Of a stretch of 56,019 nucleotides of DNA, positions 1 through 9,111 are shown in pieces. Origin of the DNA: JBOGED01 sp050743625 (GTDB lineage: Bacteria; Actinomycetota; Nitriliruptoria; Euzebyales; Egibacteraceae); NCBI GenBank assembly GCA_050743625.1, contig JBOGED010000179.1:1-56019 (forward strand). Reading direction: 5' to 3'. The notes below the pieces were generated by a model. It saw only the letters and a list, made by a program, of their open reading frames with translations. It was not told the origin of the DNA and searched no databases. The translations under genes and the position numbers were made by a program. Each line of letters begins with the position of its first letter. The first letter of the stretch is position 1.

Positions 1-331
1 CACATGCGACGTTGCCGCTCGTCCAGATACGGCGTGATGGCAGCGAACTTGTACGCCAACACCTCCTCTACCGCTGCCATGCGCCAACCCTAAACCACCC
101 ATCCTTTCGACCACGTTATTTACCCCAAGCCCTTAGGTTCGTCGGCATGACCGCTGAGCGGGAACACCGGACACATCCAAGACGCCACATGCGCGTAGGG
201 AAGAGCCGCGAGGGCGAGGCAGTCGTCGTCGTCGCGCCCTGCCACGGCCCAGGAGTAATTCCTCGACTGACGGCAGGCGGTCCCTGGCGCCGTATTGCCC
301 CCCTAGTCCAGTCTCCGGGGGATCCCGCCCC
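1..331. other. No gene recognised at left edge
   Basis: Several overlapping open frames exist on both strands, as expected at this GC content. None gives a protein that looks real (they are rich in Arg, Pro and Ser with no recognisable motif), and I see no convincing ribosome binding site or RNA gene. The stretch is probably the intergenic or degenerate interior of the element whose integrase lies at 1.8-3.2 kb. Confidence 0.4.
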
Positions 332-931
332 GTGTGGACGGACCTCGATGCCGAGGGGGAGGGTGCCCCTCGACGGGCAGCAGCTGGCGACGTGGAGGCC
401 GACCGATGGCTGACCACACGGGCGGGGGAGCCGGCCGTCGCGGCCGGAGGGACGGGCGTGGTGCATCTGCTGAGCGCGCCGGCGATCGCCGAGCGGACCG
501 CGGCGTTCGTCGACCGCAGCGGCGAGGCGATCAGCTGGCCGGGCCTGTTGGCGGCGTGCCTGGCGTGGTCGGCGGCCGAGCGGCTGCTCGTCCACGCCGC
601 GCTCGACCTGTGGAACGGCGATCGCGAAACGTCGCTGTACGACGCCGTCACCCGGTTAGACGAGGACAACTCGCCCGCCTCGTCGAGGCGCTGCGGCTGC
701 GCCGAGGCCGCCAGCCGAGGATCCACGGTGAACCCCCCTCACGGCTTCACCACCGACCGGTACGCCGCCCTGGCGGAGCACGCGATCCAGACATCCGAAG
801 TCAGCGACGACGCGGAGAGCCGGATGCTCAACACGGGCCGCGCGCAGGCCTGGGCGATGCTGGCCGTCGCCGCCGGCCTGCGCGAGCTCGTCGAGGTCCT
901 GACCGCCCGACCACCCGGAGACGGCGCCTGA
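332..931 (+). CDS. Hypothetical protein(s) of integrative-element type, probably two genes or one frameshifted
   Basis: The open frame gives 199 residues. Two parts look protein-like. Residues about 44-113 are helical, with the stretch SWPGLLAACLAWSAAERLL. Residues 133-199 could be a separate gene starting at the GTG at 728 (MNPPHGFTTDRYAALAEHA). The linker from 671 to 727 is poor. Frame 1 there reads LARLVEALRLRRGR, which continues the first part better, and frame 3 stops at a TGA overlapping the GTG at 728 (GTGA). A small indel near 665-671 splitting two coupled genes is therefore likely. The real start of the first gene may be the GTG near 461. I do not recognise the family. The stop abuts a further small frame at 931, so this reads as a tightly coupled string of small genes beside a WhiB gene and an integrase. 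Confidence 0.35.
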   Translation: MWTDLDAEGEGAPRRAAAGDVEADRWLTTRAGEPAVAAGGTGVVHLLSAPAIAERTAAFVDRSGEAISWPGLLAACLAWSAAERLLVHAALDLWNGDRETSLYDAVTRLDEDNSPASSRRCGCAEAASRGSTVNPPHGFTTDRYAALAEHAIQTSEVSDDAESRMLNTGRAQAWAMLAVAAGLRELVEVLTARPPGDGA

Positions 932-981
932 TGAGCGGCTACGCCACGACGGCTCCCGCAGGCCAGGACGACTCGCCGTGA
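931..981 (+). CDS. Very small open frame between coupled genes
   Basis: A 16-codon frame (MSGYATTAPAGQDDSP) starts at ATG 931, sharing one base with the upstream TGA. Its TGA overlaps the GTG at 978. The overlaps at both ends are the only support. It may simply be a translational-coupling spacer and not a functional peptide. Confidence 0.2.
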   Translation: MSGYATTAPAGQDDSP

Positions 982-1267
982 TCGCCGACGCCTCGCGAGC
1001 CGCCGCCCGCGCGGCCGCGACGCTGGTCGCCCAGGCGTTGGCGTTGTGCGAGGCCGCCCACTTCGACCTGCTCACCGTCCTCTTGCACGACGCGTTCGCC
1101 TGCCTCACCGAGGACCTCGGCGGCGGCTGGACGAGCCCACGCGCGAGGCCGCCGCGCCAGCCGTGGCCGGAGGGGAGACCTCACCTACCCGCCGCACCGC
1201 CGCCCCTTCCCCGGACGGTGACGACGACGTCTCCCCTCCCGCCACCTCCCCAGCAGACGAGCCGTGA
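978..1267 (+). CDS. Hypothetical protein, apparent frameshift near 1125
   Basis: Translation from GTG 978 gives an Ala-rich helical N-terminus (IADASRAAARAAATLVAQAL) running to LTEDLGGG. Around 1120-1130 the coding character moves to another frame, which reads LDEPTREAAAPAVAGGETS and stops at TGA 1265-1267. The original frame instead continues into Pro/Arg-rich sequence until 1406. A one-base deletion in the GGC-rich stretch would join the two parts into about 96 residues. The start overlaps the preceding TGA, and the stop overlaps another GTG at 1264. I recognise no family; it is probably cargo of the integrative element. Confidence 0.35.
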
Positions 1268-1360
1268 GCGGCACCCGATCCTCGAAGCCGACGGTCGGGG
1301 AGGCCGGGGCGCCCACGCCAGCCGTGGGCAGCACCCCTCCCCTTCCGTCCCCACCACCGA

Positions 1361-1390
1361 CCGCCCCGCGCGCCGAGGCGCGGGGCGGTC
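1361..1390 (+). terminator. Perfect 12-bp hairpin upstream of whiB-like gene
   Basis: ACCGCCCCGCGC (1361-1372) is followed by a 6-base loop and its exact reverse complement (1379-1390). There is no T-run, which is normal for high-GC actinobacterial terminators. It lies after the small-gene string and 15 bases before the WhiB start. It could end the upstream transcript or act as a leader structure for the WhiB gene. Confidence 0.6.
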
Positions 1391-1405
1391 ACGCCCTGAT
1401 CCCTG

Positions 1406-1648
1406 ATGGACTGGCGATTCGACGCCGCATGCCTGGACGCCGACCCAGAGCTATTCTTTCCGATCGGGACCACCGGCCCGGCGATCGACCAGATCGCCCG
1501 CGCCAAACAGATATGCGCCGGCTGCCAGGTCCGCGCCCGCTGCCTGGAGTGGGCGTTGGAGACCGGCCAGGACGCCGGTGTGTGGGGCGAGCTGGACGAA
1601 GACGAACGCCGCGCCCTGCGCCGCTCCCGCCAACGCCGACGTCGGTGA
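1406..1648 (+). CDS. WhiB-family iron-sulfur transcription factor
   Basis: This 80-residue protein has the WhiB pattern. Cys9 lies in the DAACLD motif, and Cys37, Cys40 and Cys46 form the ICAGCQVRARC cluster; together they would ligate a [4Fe-4S] centre. The turn motif GVWGE (residues 60-64, usually GVWGG) is followed by LDEDERRALRR and a basic C-terminal tail for DNA contact. WhiB proteins act with the principal sigma factor or bind DNA directly, and they are confined to Actinobacteria and their phages or elements. Its place between small coupled genes and an integrase suggests an element-borne WhiB and not one of the core sporulation or redox paralogues. Which paralogue group it belongs to cannot be told from sequence alone. 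Confidence 0.9.
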   Translation: MDWRFDAACLDADPELFFPIGTTGPAIDQIARAKQICAGCQVRARCLEWALETGQDAGVWGELDEDERRALRRSRQRRRR

Positions 1649-1827
1649 ACGTCGCGGCGCTGCGCATCGATCCAGCGTTGCACCGCCTCACGGGGCCGGC
1701 GTCGAGCGCCTCGCGGCGGGCCGGCGTCCCACCAGGCGCGTAAGCCCCTCGTCAGCGGCGGGCAGCGCGACGAGGAGGCGGGACTCGTTGCGTGCGGCCA
1801 AGAGCGGCGCGGCCGGCGTTTTCCACA

Positions 1828-3216
1828 CTAGGCGCGCCAGATGATGCTGGCGCGGCCCGGGTCGAACCGGCTCCCCGCGCTCGGCGCGATCTCTATACGC
1901 TCGACGACCGCGGCGAGCAGCACGCGCCGCCAGTCGACGTCCCGCGCCTCCCACAGCGCCCGCAACGCTTGCTCATCGGCGGGAAGATCGGCGAGGACGC
2001 CTCGGTCAGCGGTCTGCGTCAACGCGCGTCTCGCGGCCTCGATGCGGTCCTCCAACGCCTTGCGGGGCGGCGAGGAACTCGACACGGGAGATCAGCCTCT
2101 TCACGTAGAAGTCGTCGGCCAGCTCCTCGAGCGCGGCCTGATCGTCACGCAGCCGAGCCGCAAGCTGAGCGATCTCGGCGTCGTCGTCCCCGGCCGCGCG
2201 TACCTCGTCCACTAGCGGCCCACCCACCAGAGCGGCCAGCACCCGATCCCGGACCTCGTCCTCGATCGCGGACGAGATGCTGATCCCGCCACAGCCCGGC
2301 GCTCCCGGGCGGACGGCGCAGATGTAACGGCGCCCGGCGCCCCGCGCCACCGAGGACGTCAGCTTCGCGCCGCACACACCGCAGCGGACCAGCCCGGCAA
2401 GCACGTTGGTCGCCGGAAGGCCCGTCCGCCGCGTCCTGGGCGACAGCGCCACCCCAAGCCGCTCATGGGTAGTCGGTCCAGGATCGCCGGCCAGACCGCG
2501 TCACACCCGCAAGCGGCGTAGCGGGGGCTGCGCAGCATGTAGGACAGCGTGGCCACGGTCCAGGCGGCACCGGTCGACGTCGTGACCGCCCGCTCGTTCC
2601 CCTCGGCGGCCACGGCCCGGACCGTCTCTCCCGCCAGGACCCTCGCGGCGGCCTCCCGGACCAGCGCGGCCTCGTGCTCCACCACGCCCAGGCCGTCACG
2701 GCTGTAGCCGAACGGCCGCCTCCCGCCCGACGGCTTGCCCAAAAGGGCGGCCTGGTCACGCTGACGGCGCTGCCGCTCGCGCTTCTTCTCCGACTCCTCG
2801 CGGGCCACCGCCCCCATGATGCGCGCCTTGAACCGGCCCTCACTACTGGACAGGTCGAAGTCGCCGGCGCAGTTGGCCAGCGCGATCCCGCGCCCGTCCG
2901 CCAACGTGATGAACTCCTCCAGCTCAGCGGGCCTGCGGGTCAGCCGGTCGGTGTCCACCACCAACACGGCGTCCCGGCGGCCGCACGCGAGGTCGTCGAG
3001 CATCCGCCGGTAGGCAGGCCGAGCGCAGCCGCTGAACGCGCTGACGTCGTTGTCGACGTAGACCTCGGCGACCGGCCAGCCCTTGCGCTGCGCCAGGTCA
3101 CGGCACAGCTGCTCCTGACGCGCGACCCCGAGCCCGTCGCCATGCCGGTCGAAGCTGATCCGAGCGTAGACAGCCGCCGCCCGCACCCTGGTGCCCAATA
3201 TCGTCGCCATGACCAC
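1828..3216 (-). pseudogene. Large serine recombinase/integrase, broken by two frameshifts
   Basis: Read from 3216 downward, the first frame holds the resolvase-type catalytic domain: YARISFDRHGDG with the nucleophilic Ser, VVDTDRLTRRPAELEEF and the GRFKARIMGAVAREESE helix, then a recombinase domain (GKPSGGRRPFGYSRDG). Near 2480 the frame changes. The second frame carries the zinc ribbon (LVRCGVCGAKL, then RYICAVRPGAPGCGG) and a coiled-coil stretch to FYVKRLISRVEFLAA. Near 2067 there is a second change, at a C run, into KALEDRIEAARRALTQTADRG and the C-terminus. Restored, it would be about 460 residues, typical of actinobacterial serine integrases. Either the element is immobilised or these are sequence errors. 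The N-terminus faces a 20-base repeat at 3250. Confidence 0.85.
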
Positions 3217-3249
3217 ATCATCGTACGAAAACCCGAGATTCGACTATCC

Positions 3250-3269
3250 GGACAAACGCAACGCGCCCG
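3250..3269. repeat. 20-bp dispersed repeat, candidate attachment-site remnant (copy 1)
   Basis: GGACAAACGCAACGCGCCCG lies 33 bases upstream of the integrase start and is identical to 24841-24860. It is preceded by ACTATCCGG; the other copy is preceded by the reverse complement of that 9-mer. The position beside an integrase gene suits an att half-site, but I cannot delimit an element from the window. Confidence 0.4.
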
Positions 3270-3434
3270 AGGCGGCGGCGCCGCGCGCACCAGTTCCGCG
3301 GTGGTCCGCTCCGGCCCAGCCGGTCCTGTCGGCCGGCCGTGTGTACCGCGGGGCGTTCGGAGTTCAGGGACCGAAGGATGCGGGACACCCTAGGGCTCGC
3401 TATGTGCGGAACACCCGGCTAGCGTGGCCGCCAC

Positions 3435-4838
3435 ATGGCGAACACTCGGACCGAGCGCGACTCGATGGGCCCGATCGAGGTGCCGGCCAGGTCCTACTTC
3501 GGCGCCTCCACCCAGCGGGCCGTCCAGAACTTTCCGATCTCCGGGCAAGGCACAGGTCCAGGCATCCCCTTCGAGGTGGTACGGGCGCTGGGCATGATCA
3601 AGGCGTCGGCGGCAGTCGTCAACCACCGCAAAGGAATACTGCGGGACGACCATTACGAGGCAATCGCGCGGGCGAGCGCGGAAGTGGTCGCGGGTGAGCT
3701 CGACGCGCACTTCGTCGTCGACGTGTTCCAGACGGGGTCGGGCACGTCGTCGAACATGAACGCGAACGAGGTCATCGCGAACCGCGCGACCGAGCTGCTC
3801 GGCGGCGAGCTCGGCTCCAAGCTCGTCCACCCCAACGATCACGTGAACGCCGGTCAGTCGTCGAACGACGTGTTCCCGACCGCCGTCCACCTCGCCGCCT
3901 ACCAAGCGTGCGTCGACGATCTGATGCCAGCGCTGCGGGCGCTCCGCGAATCGCTGCTCGCGAAGGCGTCGGAGTTCTCCGACGTGGTGAAGCCCGGCCG
4001 GACCCATCTCATGGACGCCACGCCAGTCACCCTGGGGCAGGAGTTCGGTGGGTACGCCCGCCAGATCGAGCTGGGCGCGGCGCGGGTGCGCTCGGCCTTG
4101 GTCCGAGTCGCCGAGCTTCCCCTGGGTGGGACCGCCGTGGGTACGGGACTCAATGCGCCGCCCGGCATGACCGAGGGCGTGCTCGCCGAGCTGCGGCGCC
4201 GGACCGGGTTCGACGAGCTGCGGGAGGCCGAGAACCACTTCGAGGCGCAGGGTGCGCGGGATGCCCTCGTCGAGCTGTCCGGAGCGCTGAAGGTCATCGC
4301 CGCCTCGTACACGAAGATCGCGAACGACCTCCGGTGGATGGGCTCGGGGCCGAGGACCGGCCTCGCCGAGATCCGCCTTCCCGAGATCCAGCCGGGCTCG
4401 TCGATCATGCCCGCGAAGGTCAACCCGGTGCTGTGCGAGACACTCACCCAGGTGGCGGCGCAGGTCGTCGGCAACGACGCGGCCGTCACGGTCGGCGGCC
4501 TATCCGGCAACTTCGAGCTGAACGTCTTCATCCCGATGATGGCGCGGAACGTGCTCGAGTCGATCCGGCTCCTCGCACGCTCTGGCGAGCACTTCGCCAA
4601 AGCGTGCGTCGACGGTATCGTCGCCGACCGGGAGCGCTGCCACGAGCTTGTCGAGGCTGACCTCGCGACGGTCACCGCGCTGGTCCCGGCGATCGGCTAC
4701 GACAAGAGCGCCGAGCTGGCGCGCAAGGCGATGGCCGAGGACCGGCCATTGCGCGAGGTGGTCGAGGAGTCCGGCCTCATCGACGACGTCGACCGCGTCC
4801 TGGACACGCGCCGCATGACGGAGGGCGGGGTTCTCTAG
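3435..4838 (+). CDS. fumC: Class II fumarate hydratase
   Basis: This 467-residue protein catalyses the reversible hydration of fumarate to L-malate in the TCA cycle (cytoplasm). The length and motifs are those of the fumarase/aspartase superfamily: N-terminal DSMGPIEVPARSYFGASTQRA, substrate-binding GSGTSSNMNANEV and NAGQSSNDVFPTA, the GRTHLMDATPVTLGQEF region, and the signature loop GSSIMPAKVNP holding the catalytic Ser. No insertion or loss is visible. The ATG at 3435 fits the family N-terminus. It stands alone on the plus strand, with its stop overlapping the last bases of convergent glnD. Confidence 0.96.
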   Translation: MANTRTERDSMGPIEVPARSYFGASTQRAVQNFPISGQGTGPGIPFEVVRALGMIKASAAVVNHRKGILRDDHYEAIARASAEVVAGELDAHFVVDVFQTGSGTSSNMNANEVIANRATELLGGELGSKLVHPNDHVNAGQSSNDVFPTAVHLAAYQACVDDLMPALRALRESLLAKASEFSDVVKPGRTHLMDATPVTLGQEFGGYARQIELGAARVRSALVRVAELPLGGTAVGTGLNAPPGMTEGVLAELRRRTGFDELREAENHFEAQGARDALVELSGALKVIAASYTKIANDLRWMGSGPRTGLAEIRLPEIQPGSSIMPAKVNPVLCETLTQVAAQVVGNDAAVTVGGLSGNFELNVFIPMMARNVLESIRLLARSGEHFAKACVDGIVADRERCHELVEADLATVTALVPAIGYDKSAELARKAMAEDRPLREVVEESGLIDDVDRVLDTRRMTEGGVL

Positions 4839-7318
4839 CTACGTGGAGGATCCGCGCGGTATTCCGCGCGGATCTTCCACACAAGATCCTCCGGAGGTGC
4901 CCCTCGGGTGAAGAACACGTCGTGGACCAGGGGGCCGAGGGTGTCGACACGGGCGCCGAGCACGTCGAGGCCCGCCTCGGCGAGCACGCTGGCCATCCGG
5001 TAGAGCACGCCGGGCGCGTCGGGGCCGCGGATCTCGACGCGGTCCGTGTCGATGCGGACCTCGACGGGAATGGGAGCGGCCAGCGGCGGAGGGCGCTCGT
5101 CCCGGCGGCGCTCGCGCCGTGCCACGGCGACGGCGACGTCGAGGTCGCCGGATGCCGCGCGGACGAGGTCCTCGACGACGCCGTCCCAGTCGCCGTTGGG
5201 GGCGTCACGCACGACGAACCAGTCGAGCGCGACACCGTCGGCGCGCGTGAACGCGCGGGCGTCGAGCACGGGGAGGCCGTGCGCGGCGAGCACCCCCGCG
5301 CAGCTGGCGATCAAGCCCCGGCGGTCACCGGCGACGATGCTGACGATGACCGTGCCCGCGGCTGGCCCCGGCCGGTAGCGAGCACGCAACCTTCCCTCCG
5401 CGGGGAGTGGGAGCAGCAGGCGGGCATGCTCGGCGGCCTGCTCGGCGGTCGCCACGAGCAGGTAGCGGTGTGGCAGCTCGCCAAGCAGCGCGTCAAGGCC
5501 GGCGGGGTCGTCGAGGAGCGCGCGCGCGTCCACGACGACCCTTGACAGCGACAGCTCGCGCCGTAGGGCGCCCACGTCGCTGGCCAGCACCTGCCGCACA
5601 CGGTGGTAGAGCGCGGCGAGCAATCGATCCTTCCAGGGAGACCATGCCGCGGGACCGGTGGCGCGCGAGTCGGCGAGGCTGAGCAGGTAGAGGCCGTCGA
5701 GCGTCTCGGTATCGCCGACCTTCCGGGCGACCTCGAGGATCTCGCCTTCGTCCTCAAGGTCCCGGCGCGTCGCGACATCGGGAAGCAGCAGGTGAAAGCG
5801 GACGAACCGGCCGATCTGGGCGGCTTGACTGGCGGCGAAGCCCATGTGAAACACCCATTCGCGGGCAAGTCGCTCACCGGTGACGCTGTGGTCCCCGGGC
5901 AAGCCTTTCCCGACGTCGTGCAACCACGTCCCGAGGATCAAGCTGTCTCGATCGGCGAGGGCGTCCCAGATCTTGCGGTGGTCCGGGTCGAGGCCACCCT
6001 CGGCGATCGCGATCAGCTCGGCGACAGCGAAGAGCCCATGGGTGTCGACGTCGTACCGGTGGAGCGGGTTACGCTGCGGGAGTCCACGGATCCGCTCCCA
6101 ACCGGGCACCAGCGCGACCGGCAACCCGATGTAGTCGCCGTCCGCCATCGCTCCGGTCCCGTCCCAGCCCTTGCGCAGCGTGATGAGCAGCGCCTCCCGA
6201 CCAGCCGCGTCCCACTGGAGGCTGCCCAGCTCGCGCACCTCGCGTCGGAGCTTGATGACGGTCGCTCGACCGAGATGGGTGGCTCGAAACGCGGCGGCGG
6301 CCACCGCACGAAGCCCGAGGGACGGCTCGGCCGCCACCGTCCGATCCGGGTCCACCTCGACGAGGCCGTCGACGAGTTGGATCCCGTCGCCGAGCGCCTG
6401 TGGGGGCGGGTGGCGGCGGCGGCGGCCGCCTCGCCCGTCAGCCAGCAGGACTGGCCAGGTGCGGTCGTGCAGATGCGCGATGGTCCGGATCGCGAGCCCC
6501 ACACGGTGCAGCAGCTCGTCGCCTCCCCCAGGCAACGCCAGACGCGATGCGACCTCGTCTTGCAGGTCCAGACGCAACCGGTCACGGTCGGCGCCCGGCC
6601 TCCCACCCGCCCACCCCGTCACCAGGTGCAGCGCGCACCGAGCCTCGAGCAGCACGGTTCCCGCATCGGCGAGCTCGTGGCGGTCGGTCGCCCCCAGGTA
6701 CCGAGCGCCGACCAGCGGATCGAGGCCGACCTCACCGAGCAGGCAGGCCCCCGCCCAGCGAAGGCTGTGGAGATCTCGCAGCGCTCCGACACCGCTCTTG
6801 ATGTCCGGCTCGAGCATTCCCGCCGCCTCACCGTTGCGCGCCTGGCGCTCGTGGTGGACCGCGGCGAGGTCCGTGAGCACCTTCCCGCTGTTGCGGCGGA
6901 GCCAGCGGGTCACCCGGGAGGCGAGCTCGTCGAGCAACCCGGGATCTCCCGCGATGAGCCTCCGGTCGGTCAGCGCGGTCGCAGCGTGGAGCTGCTCCCC
7001 GGCGAACCGCACCGCCTCACGAGGAGTTCGTACGGCATGGCCTACGGACAGCCCGGCATCCCACAATGGATAGCAGACAGCCTGGACGAGCTCGCTGAGA
7101 TCCGCGTCTTTCCAGCCGTCGTGGAGGATGAGCAGGTCCACGTCGGACGCGCGGCACAGCTCGCGGCGCGCGTAGCTTCCCAACGCCACCAGCGAGAGAC
7201 CATGATCGCTTTCGGCGTGGGACGTGATCCACCCACGCAGCGCCTCGTCTACGAGCGATGTCCACGCCCTGCACCACCGGATTCCTGGTGGGGCGGTGAT
7301 CGCGGCGGGATCGAGCAT
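4835..7318 (-). CDS. glnD: [Protein-PII] nucleotidyltransferase/removing enzyme GlnD
   Basis: The enzyme modifies and demodifies the T-loop Tyr of PII in response to glutamine; in actinobacteria the modification studied is adenylylation. The order is standard: a nucleotidyltransferase domain with GSYARRELCRASDVDLL, a helical linker, an HD hydrolase domain with GTWLHDVGKGLPGDHS, then two C-terminal ACT domains (IVSIVAGDRRGLIASCAGVL and VEIRGPDAPGVLYRMASVLA) that sense glutamine. I prefer the ATG at 7318 (827 residues) because GGGAGG lies at the right distance before it; a longer start at 7339 is possible. It follows glnK with a 27-base gap. No amtB is seen upstream, unlike the usual amtB-glnK-glnD order. 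Confidence 0.95.
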   Translation of the reverse strand: MLDPAAITAPPGIRWCRAWTSLVDEALRGWITSHAESDHGLSLVALGSYARRELCRASDVDLLILHDGWKDADLSELVQAVCYPLWDAGLSVGHAVRTPREAVRFAGEQLHAATALTDRRLIAGDPGLLDELASRVTRWLRRNSGKVLTDLAAVHHERQARNGEAAGMLEPDIKSGVGALRDLHSLRWAGACLLGEVGLDPLVGARYLGATDRHELADAGTVLLEARCALHLVTGWAGGRPGADRDRLRLDLQDEVASRLALPGGGDELLHRVGLAIRTIAHLHDRTWPVLLADGRGGRRRRHPPPQALGDGIQLVDGLVEVDPDRTVAAEPSLGLRAVAAAAFRATHLGRATVIKLRREVRELGSLQWDAAGREALLITLRKGWDGTGAMADGDYIGLPVALVPGWERIRGLPQRNPLHRYDVDTHGLFAVAELIAIAEGGLDPDHRKIWDALADRDSLILGTWLHDVGKGLPGDHSVTGERLAREWVFHMGFAASQAAQIGRFVRFHLLLPDVATRRDLEDEGEILEVARKVGDTETLDGLYLLSLADSRATGPAAWSPWKDRLLAALYHRVRQVLASDVGALRRELSLSRVVVDARALLDDPAGLDALLGELPHRYLLVATAEQAAEHARLLLPLPAEGRLRARYRPGPAAGTVIVSIVAGDRRGLIASCAGVLAAHGLPVLDARAFTRADGVALDWFVVRDAPNGDWDGVVEDLVRAASGDLDVAVAVARRERRRDERPPPLAAPIPVEVRIDTDRVEIRGPDAPGVLYRMASVLAEAGLDVLGARVDTLGPLVHDVFFTRGAPPEDLVWKIRAEYRADPPRS

Positions 7319-7345
7319 GGGCACACCTCCCGCCGGCATGCAACG

Positions 7346-7684
7346 TCAGAGCGCTTCGGGGCCGTGCTCGCCGGTGCGGATGCGGACGACCTCCTCAAGA
7401 GGCAGGATCGCGACCTTGCCGTCACCGATCTTGCCGGTGCGGGCCGACTTCACGATGGCGTCGACGACCCCGTCGAGTTGCTCGTCGTCGCACATCACCT
7501 CGATCCGGCTCTTCGGAACGAAGTCGACCTGGTATTCCGCTCCGCGATACACCTCGGTGTGGCCGCGCTGCCGGCCGAACCCGCGCGCGTCGCTCACTGT
7601 GAGTCCCGCAACCCCAACCTCGCGGAGGGCTTCCTTAACCTCGTCGACCTTGAACGGTTTGACGATGGCGATGACGAGCTTCAT
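7346..7684 (-). CDS. glnK: PII signal-transduction protein (GlnK/GlnB)
   Basis: This 112-residue PII trimer subunit integrates nitrogen (glutamine via GlnD), ATP/ADP and 2-oxoglutarate signals. Visible features are the N-terminal MKLVIAIVKPFKVDEVKEAL, the T-loop GFGRQRGHTEVYRGAEY with the modifiable Tyr51, and the B-loop/C-loop TGKIGDGKVAILPLEEVVRIRTGE. The start is set by AAGGGAGG just before ATG 7684; an in-frame ATG further up would add only nine unconserved residues. It lies immediately upstream of glnD on the same strand. The ammonium transporter gene normally before it is absent, and a FIST-domain gene takes that place 82 bases upstream. Transcription from its own nitrogen-controlled promoter is possible, but I see no clear GlnR box. 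Confidence 0.95.
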   Translation of the reverse strand: MKLVIAIVKPFKVDEVKEALREVGVAGLTVSDARGFGRQRGHTEVYRGAEYQVDFVPKSRIEVMCDDEQLDGVVDAIVKSARTGKIGDGKVAILPLEEVVRIRTGEHGPEAL

Positions 7685-7766
7685 CCGCGCCTCCCTTTCA
7701 TGCTTGTCCACTCGCCAGCATGCGACCAGGAAATTACCTTACCGTCAGCCTCTTGTTTCACGCCGG

Positions 7767-8939
7767 TTACGGATCCCCGTGAAAGAGGAGAAGACTCGCG
7801 GTATAGCCATGGATAAAGTTACGTGAGCCGACGGGGCCGAACTCCCCCGCGCAGAAGAACCCGGCGAGGGGTACGTCCCCGAGAATCTCATGGACGAGGG
7901 CGGCGTCGTGATCGGGGTGACCGAACAAACGCCGGCCCCTGCCGTTACAGGTGAACAGAAGCCCCGCCGATGCTTCGAAGCCGGATTCCACGACAGCGCT
8001 GAGCAGCACGCGGAGATCGTCGTCGGCGCTGGCCGCGTCGCGTACGTGGAACTGTACGGTCTGGCCGACGCTCACCAGGTCGCCGATGGCAATCGCCCCC
8101 GTCCCGGACTCGGCTCCAAGCACGACGCGCACCAGGAAGTCGCCGCGCCCGAACTCCTCCTTGTACTCGTCGATGACCGTGCCGATGTGCAACCCCGCCC
8201 TCATAAGGCTTTGGTCGGTCGGGCCGGCCTCGGCGAAGGCCTCACGGACGCGCTGGACCGGCTGTGCTCCACCGAGCTCTTGGAGAAGGTTCTGCTCCGC
8301 CCGTGTGACCGTGTAGCTGCGCCCAACCGGCCGGCAGCCCTGCGAGACCAGCGTCCGCAGCCGGACGCCACCGCCGAGCGCGACCGCGACCGCTCCGTCG
8401 TCGTAGATCTCGCCGTCGAGCAGCAGCCGGTTCAGGCCGCGACCGGCGCTGGCCTGCCCCCCGCAGACTGGTATCCCTGGGATGACCCGCTCCAGCCAGG
8501 CGAGAAACGCGGCGGGCGGGAAGCTCTGCGGATCGGCGAGCAAGACGACACCCCGAGCGCTGGCCGGGGGATCCCGCCATTCCACGAACGGGATCTGGCC
8601 TCCAGCGACGTCGGGCGGAGCCTGGAAGCGCATCGGAGTGACCTCGGCTCCATCGAGCCTGGACGCCCACAACGACAAGCAGTCCCGCTGCTCGATCTCG
8701 GTGCCGCCGGCGATCACCCCACCCGTGGTCGTCCCGAGCCTGTGAGCCGGAGCGAGGAGGTCGCCGACCAGCGCGTCGATCAGGTGAAGCTCCGGCGCGT
8801 ACCCGCCGCCAGCGAAGATGAGCGCCAAGTCGGGCGGCGCTCCACCACCAAGGCGCTCGGCAACCTGCGCGGCGGCGGCGCGCGCCGCATGCAAGGGATC
8901 GGGCCCAGTCCCCCAGCCACTCGCGGCGACGACGCTCAT
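7767..8939 (-). CDS. FIST N/FIST C domain sensory protein
   Basis: A 390-residue soluble protein with two FIST regions. The N-terminal half (about 1-190) contains ALIFAGGGYAPELHLIDAL, LGTTTGGVIAGG and IPVCGGQASAGRGLNRLLL; the C-terminal half contains GRGDFLVRVVLG, VQFHVRDAASADDDL, the conserved GLLFTCNGRGRRLFG and PLAGFFCAGEFGPVG. FIST proteins are proposed small-ligand (amino-acid) sensors. Without a fused kinase or methyl-accepting domain the output is unknown. It sits upstream of glnK on the same strand, separated by 82 bases, so a nitrogen-related role is conceivable. The start at 8939 matches the family (MSVVAASGWGTGPDP). Confidence 0.88.
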   Translation of the reverse strand: MSVVAASGWGTGPDPLHAARAAAAQVAERLGGGAPPDLALIFAGGGYAPELHLIDALVGDLLAPAHRLGTTTGGVIAGGTEIEQRDCLSLWASRLDGAEVTPMRFQAPPDVAGGQIPFVEWRDPPASARGVVLLADPQSFPPAAFLAWLERVIPGIPVCGGQASAGRGLNRLLLDGEIYDDGAVAVALGGGVRLRTLVSQGCRPVGRSYTVTRAEQNLLQELGGAQPVQRVREAFAEAGPTDQSLMRAGLHIGTVIDEYKEEFGRGDFLVRVVLGAESGTGAIAIGDLVSVGQTVQFHVRDAASADDDLRVLLSAVVESGFEASAGLLFTCNGRGRRLFGHPDHDAALVHEILGDVPLAGFFCAGEFGPVGSRNFIHGYTASLLLFHGDP

Positions 8940-9111
8940 GCCATGATCCCTCCGGGATGGGACTTATGAAGATGCACGGACCACGCGGGGACGGTCGCGC
9001 GGGCTCGCCGACGAGTCCTCACCCAGCGCCTCACCGCTCCAAACCAAAGGATCAGGGATCGATCGCGCTCCGCGCTCATGCGCCCATCCAACCATGCTTC
9101 GCGGGACGCGA

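Noticed and set aside
116..726. Long minus-strand frames over the first 700 bases.
   Set aside because: Arg/Ser/Pro-rich translations without motifs, antisense to more plausible plus-strand frames; typical high-GC shadows.
1264..1743. A plus-strand frame starting at a GTGA overlap after the hypothetical gene at 978.
   Set aside because: Pro/Arg-rich, passes through a perfect hairpin and overlaps the WhiB gene in another frame; unlikely to be expressed as a protein.
5603..7816. A 737-codon plus-strand frame opposite glnD and glnK.
   Set aside because: It is the antisense shadow of two well-supported genes and has no domain resemblance.
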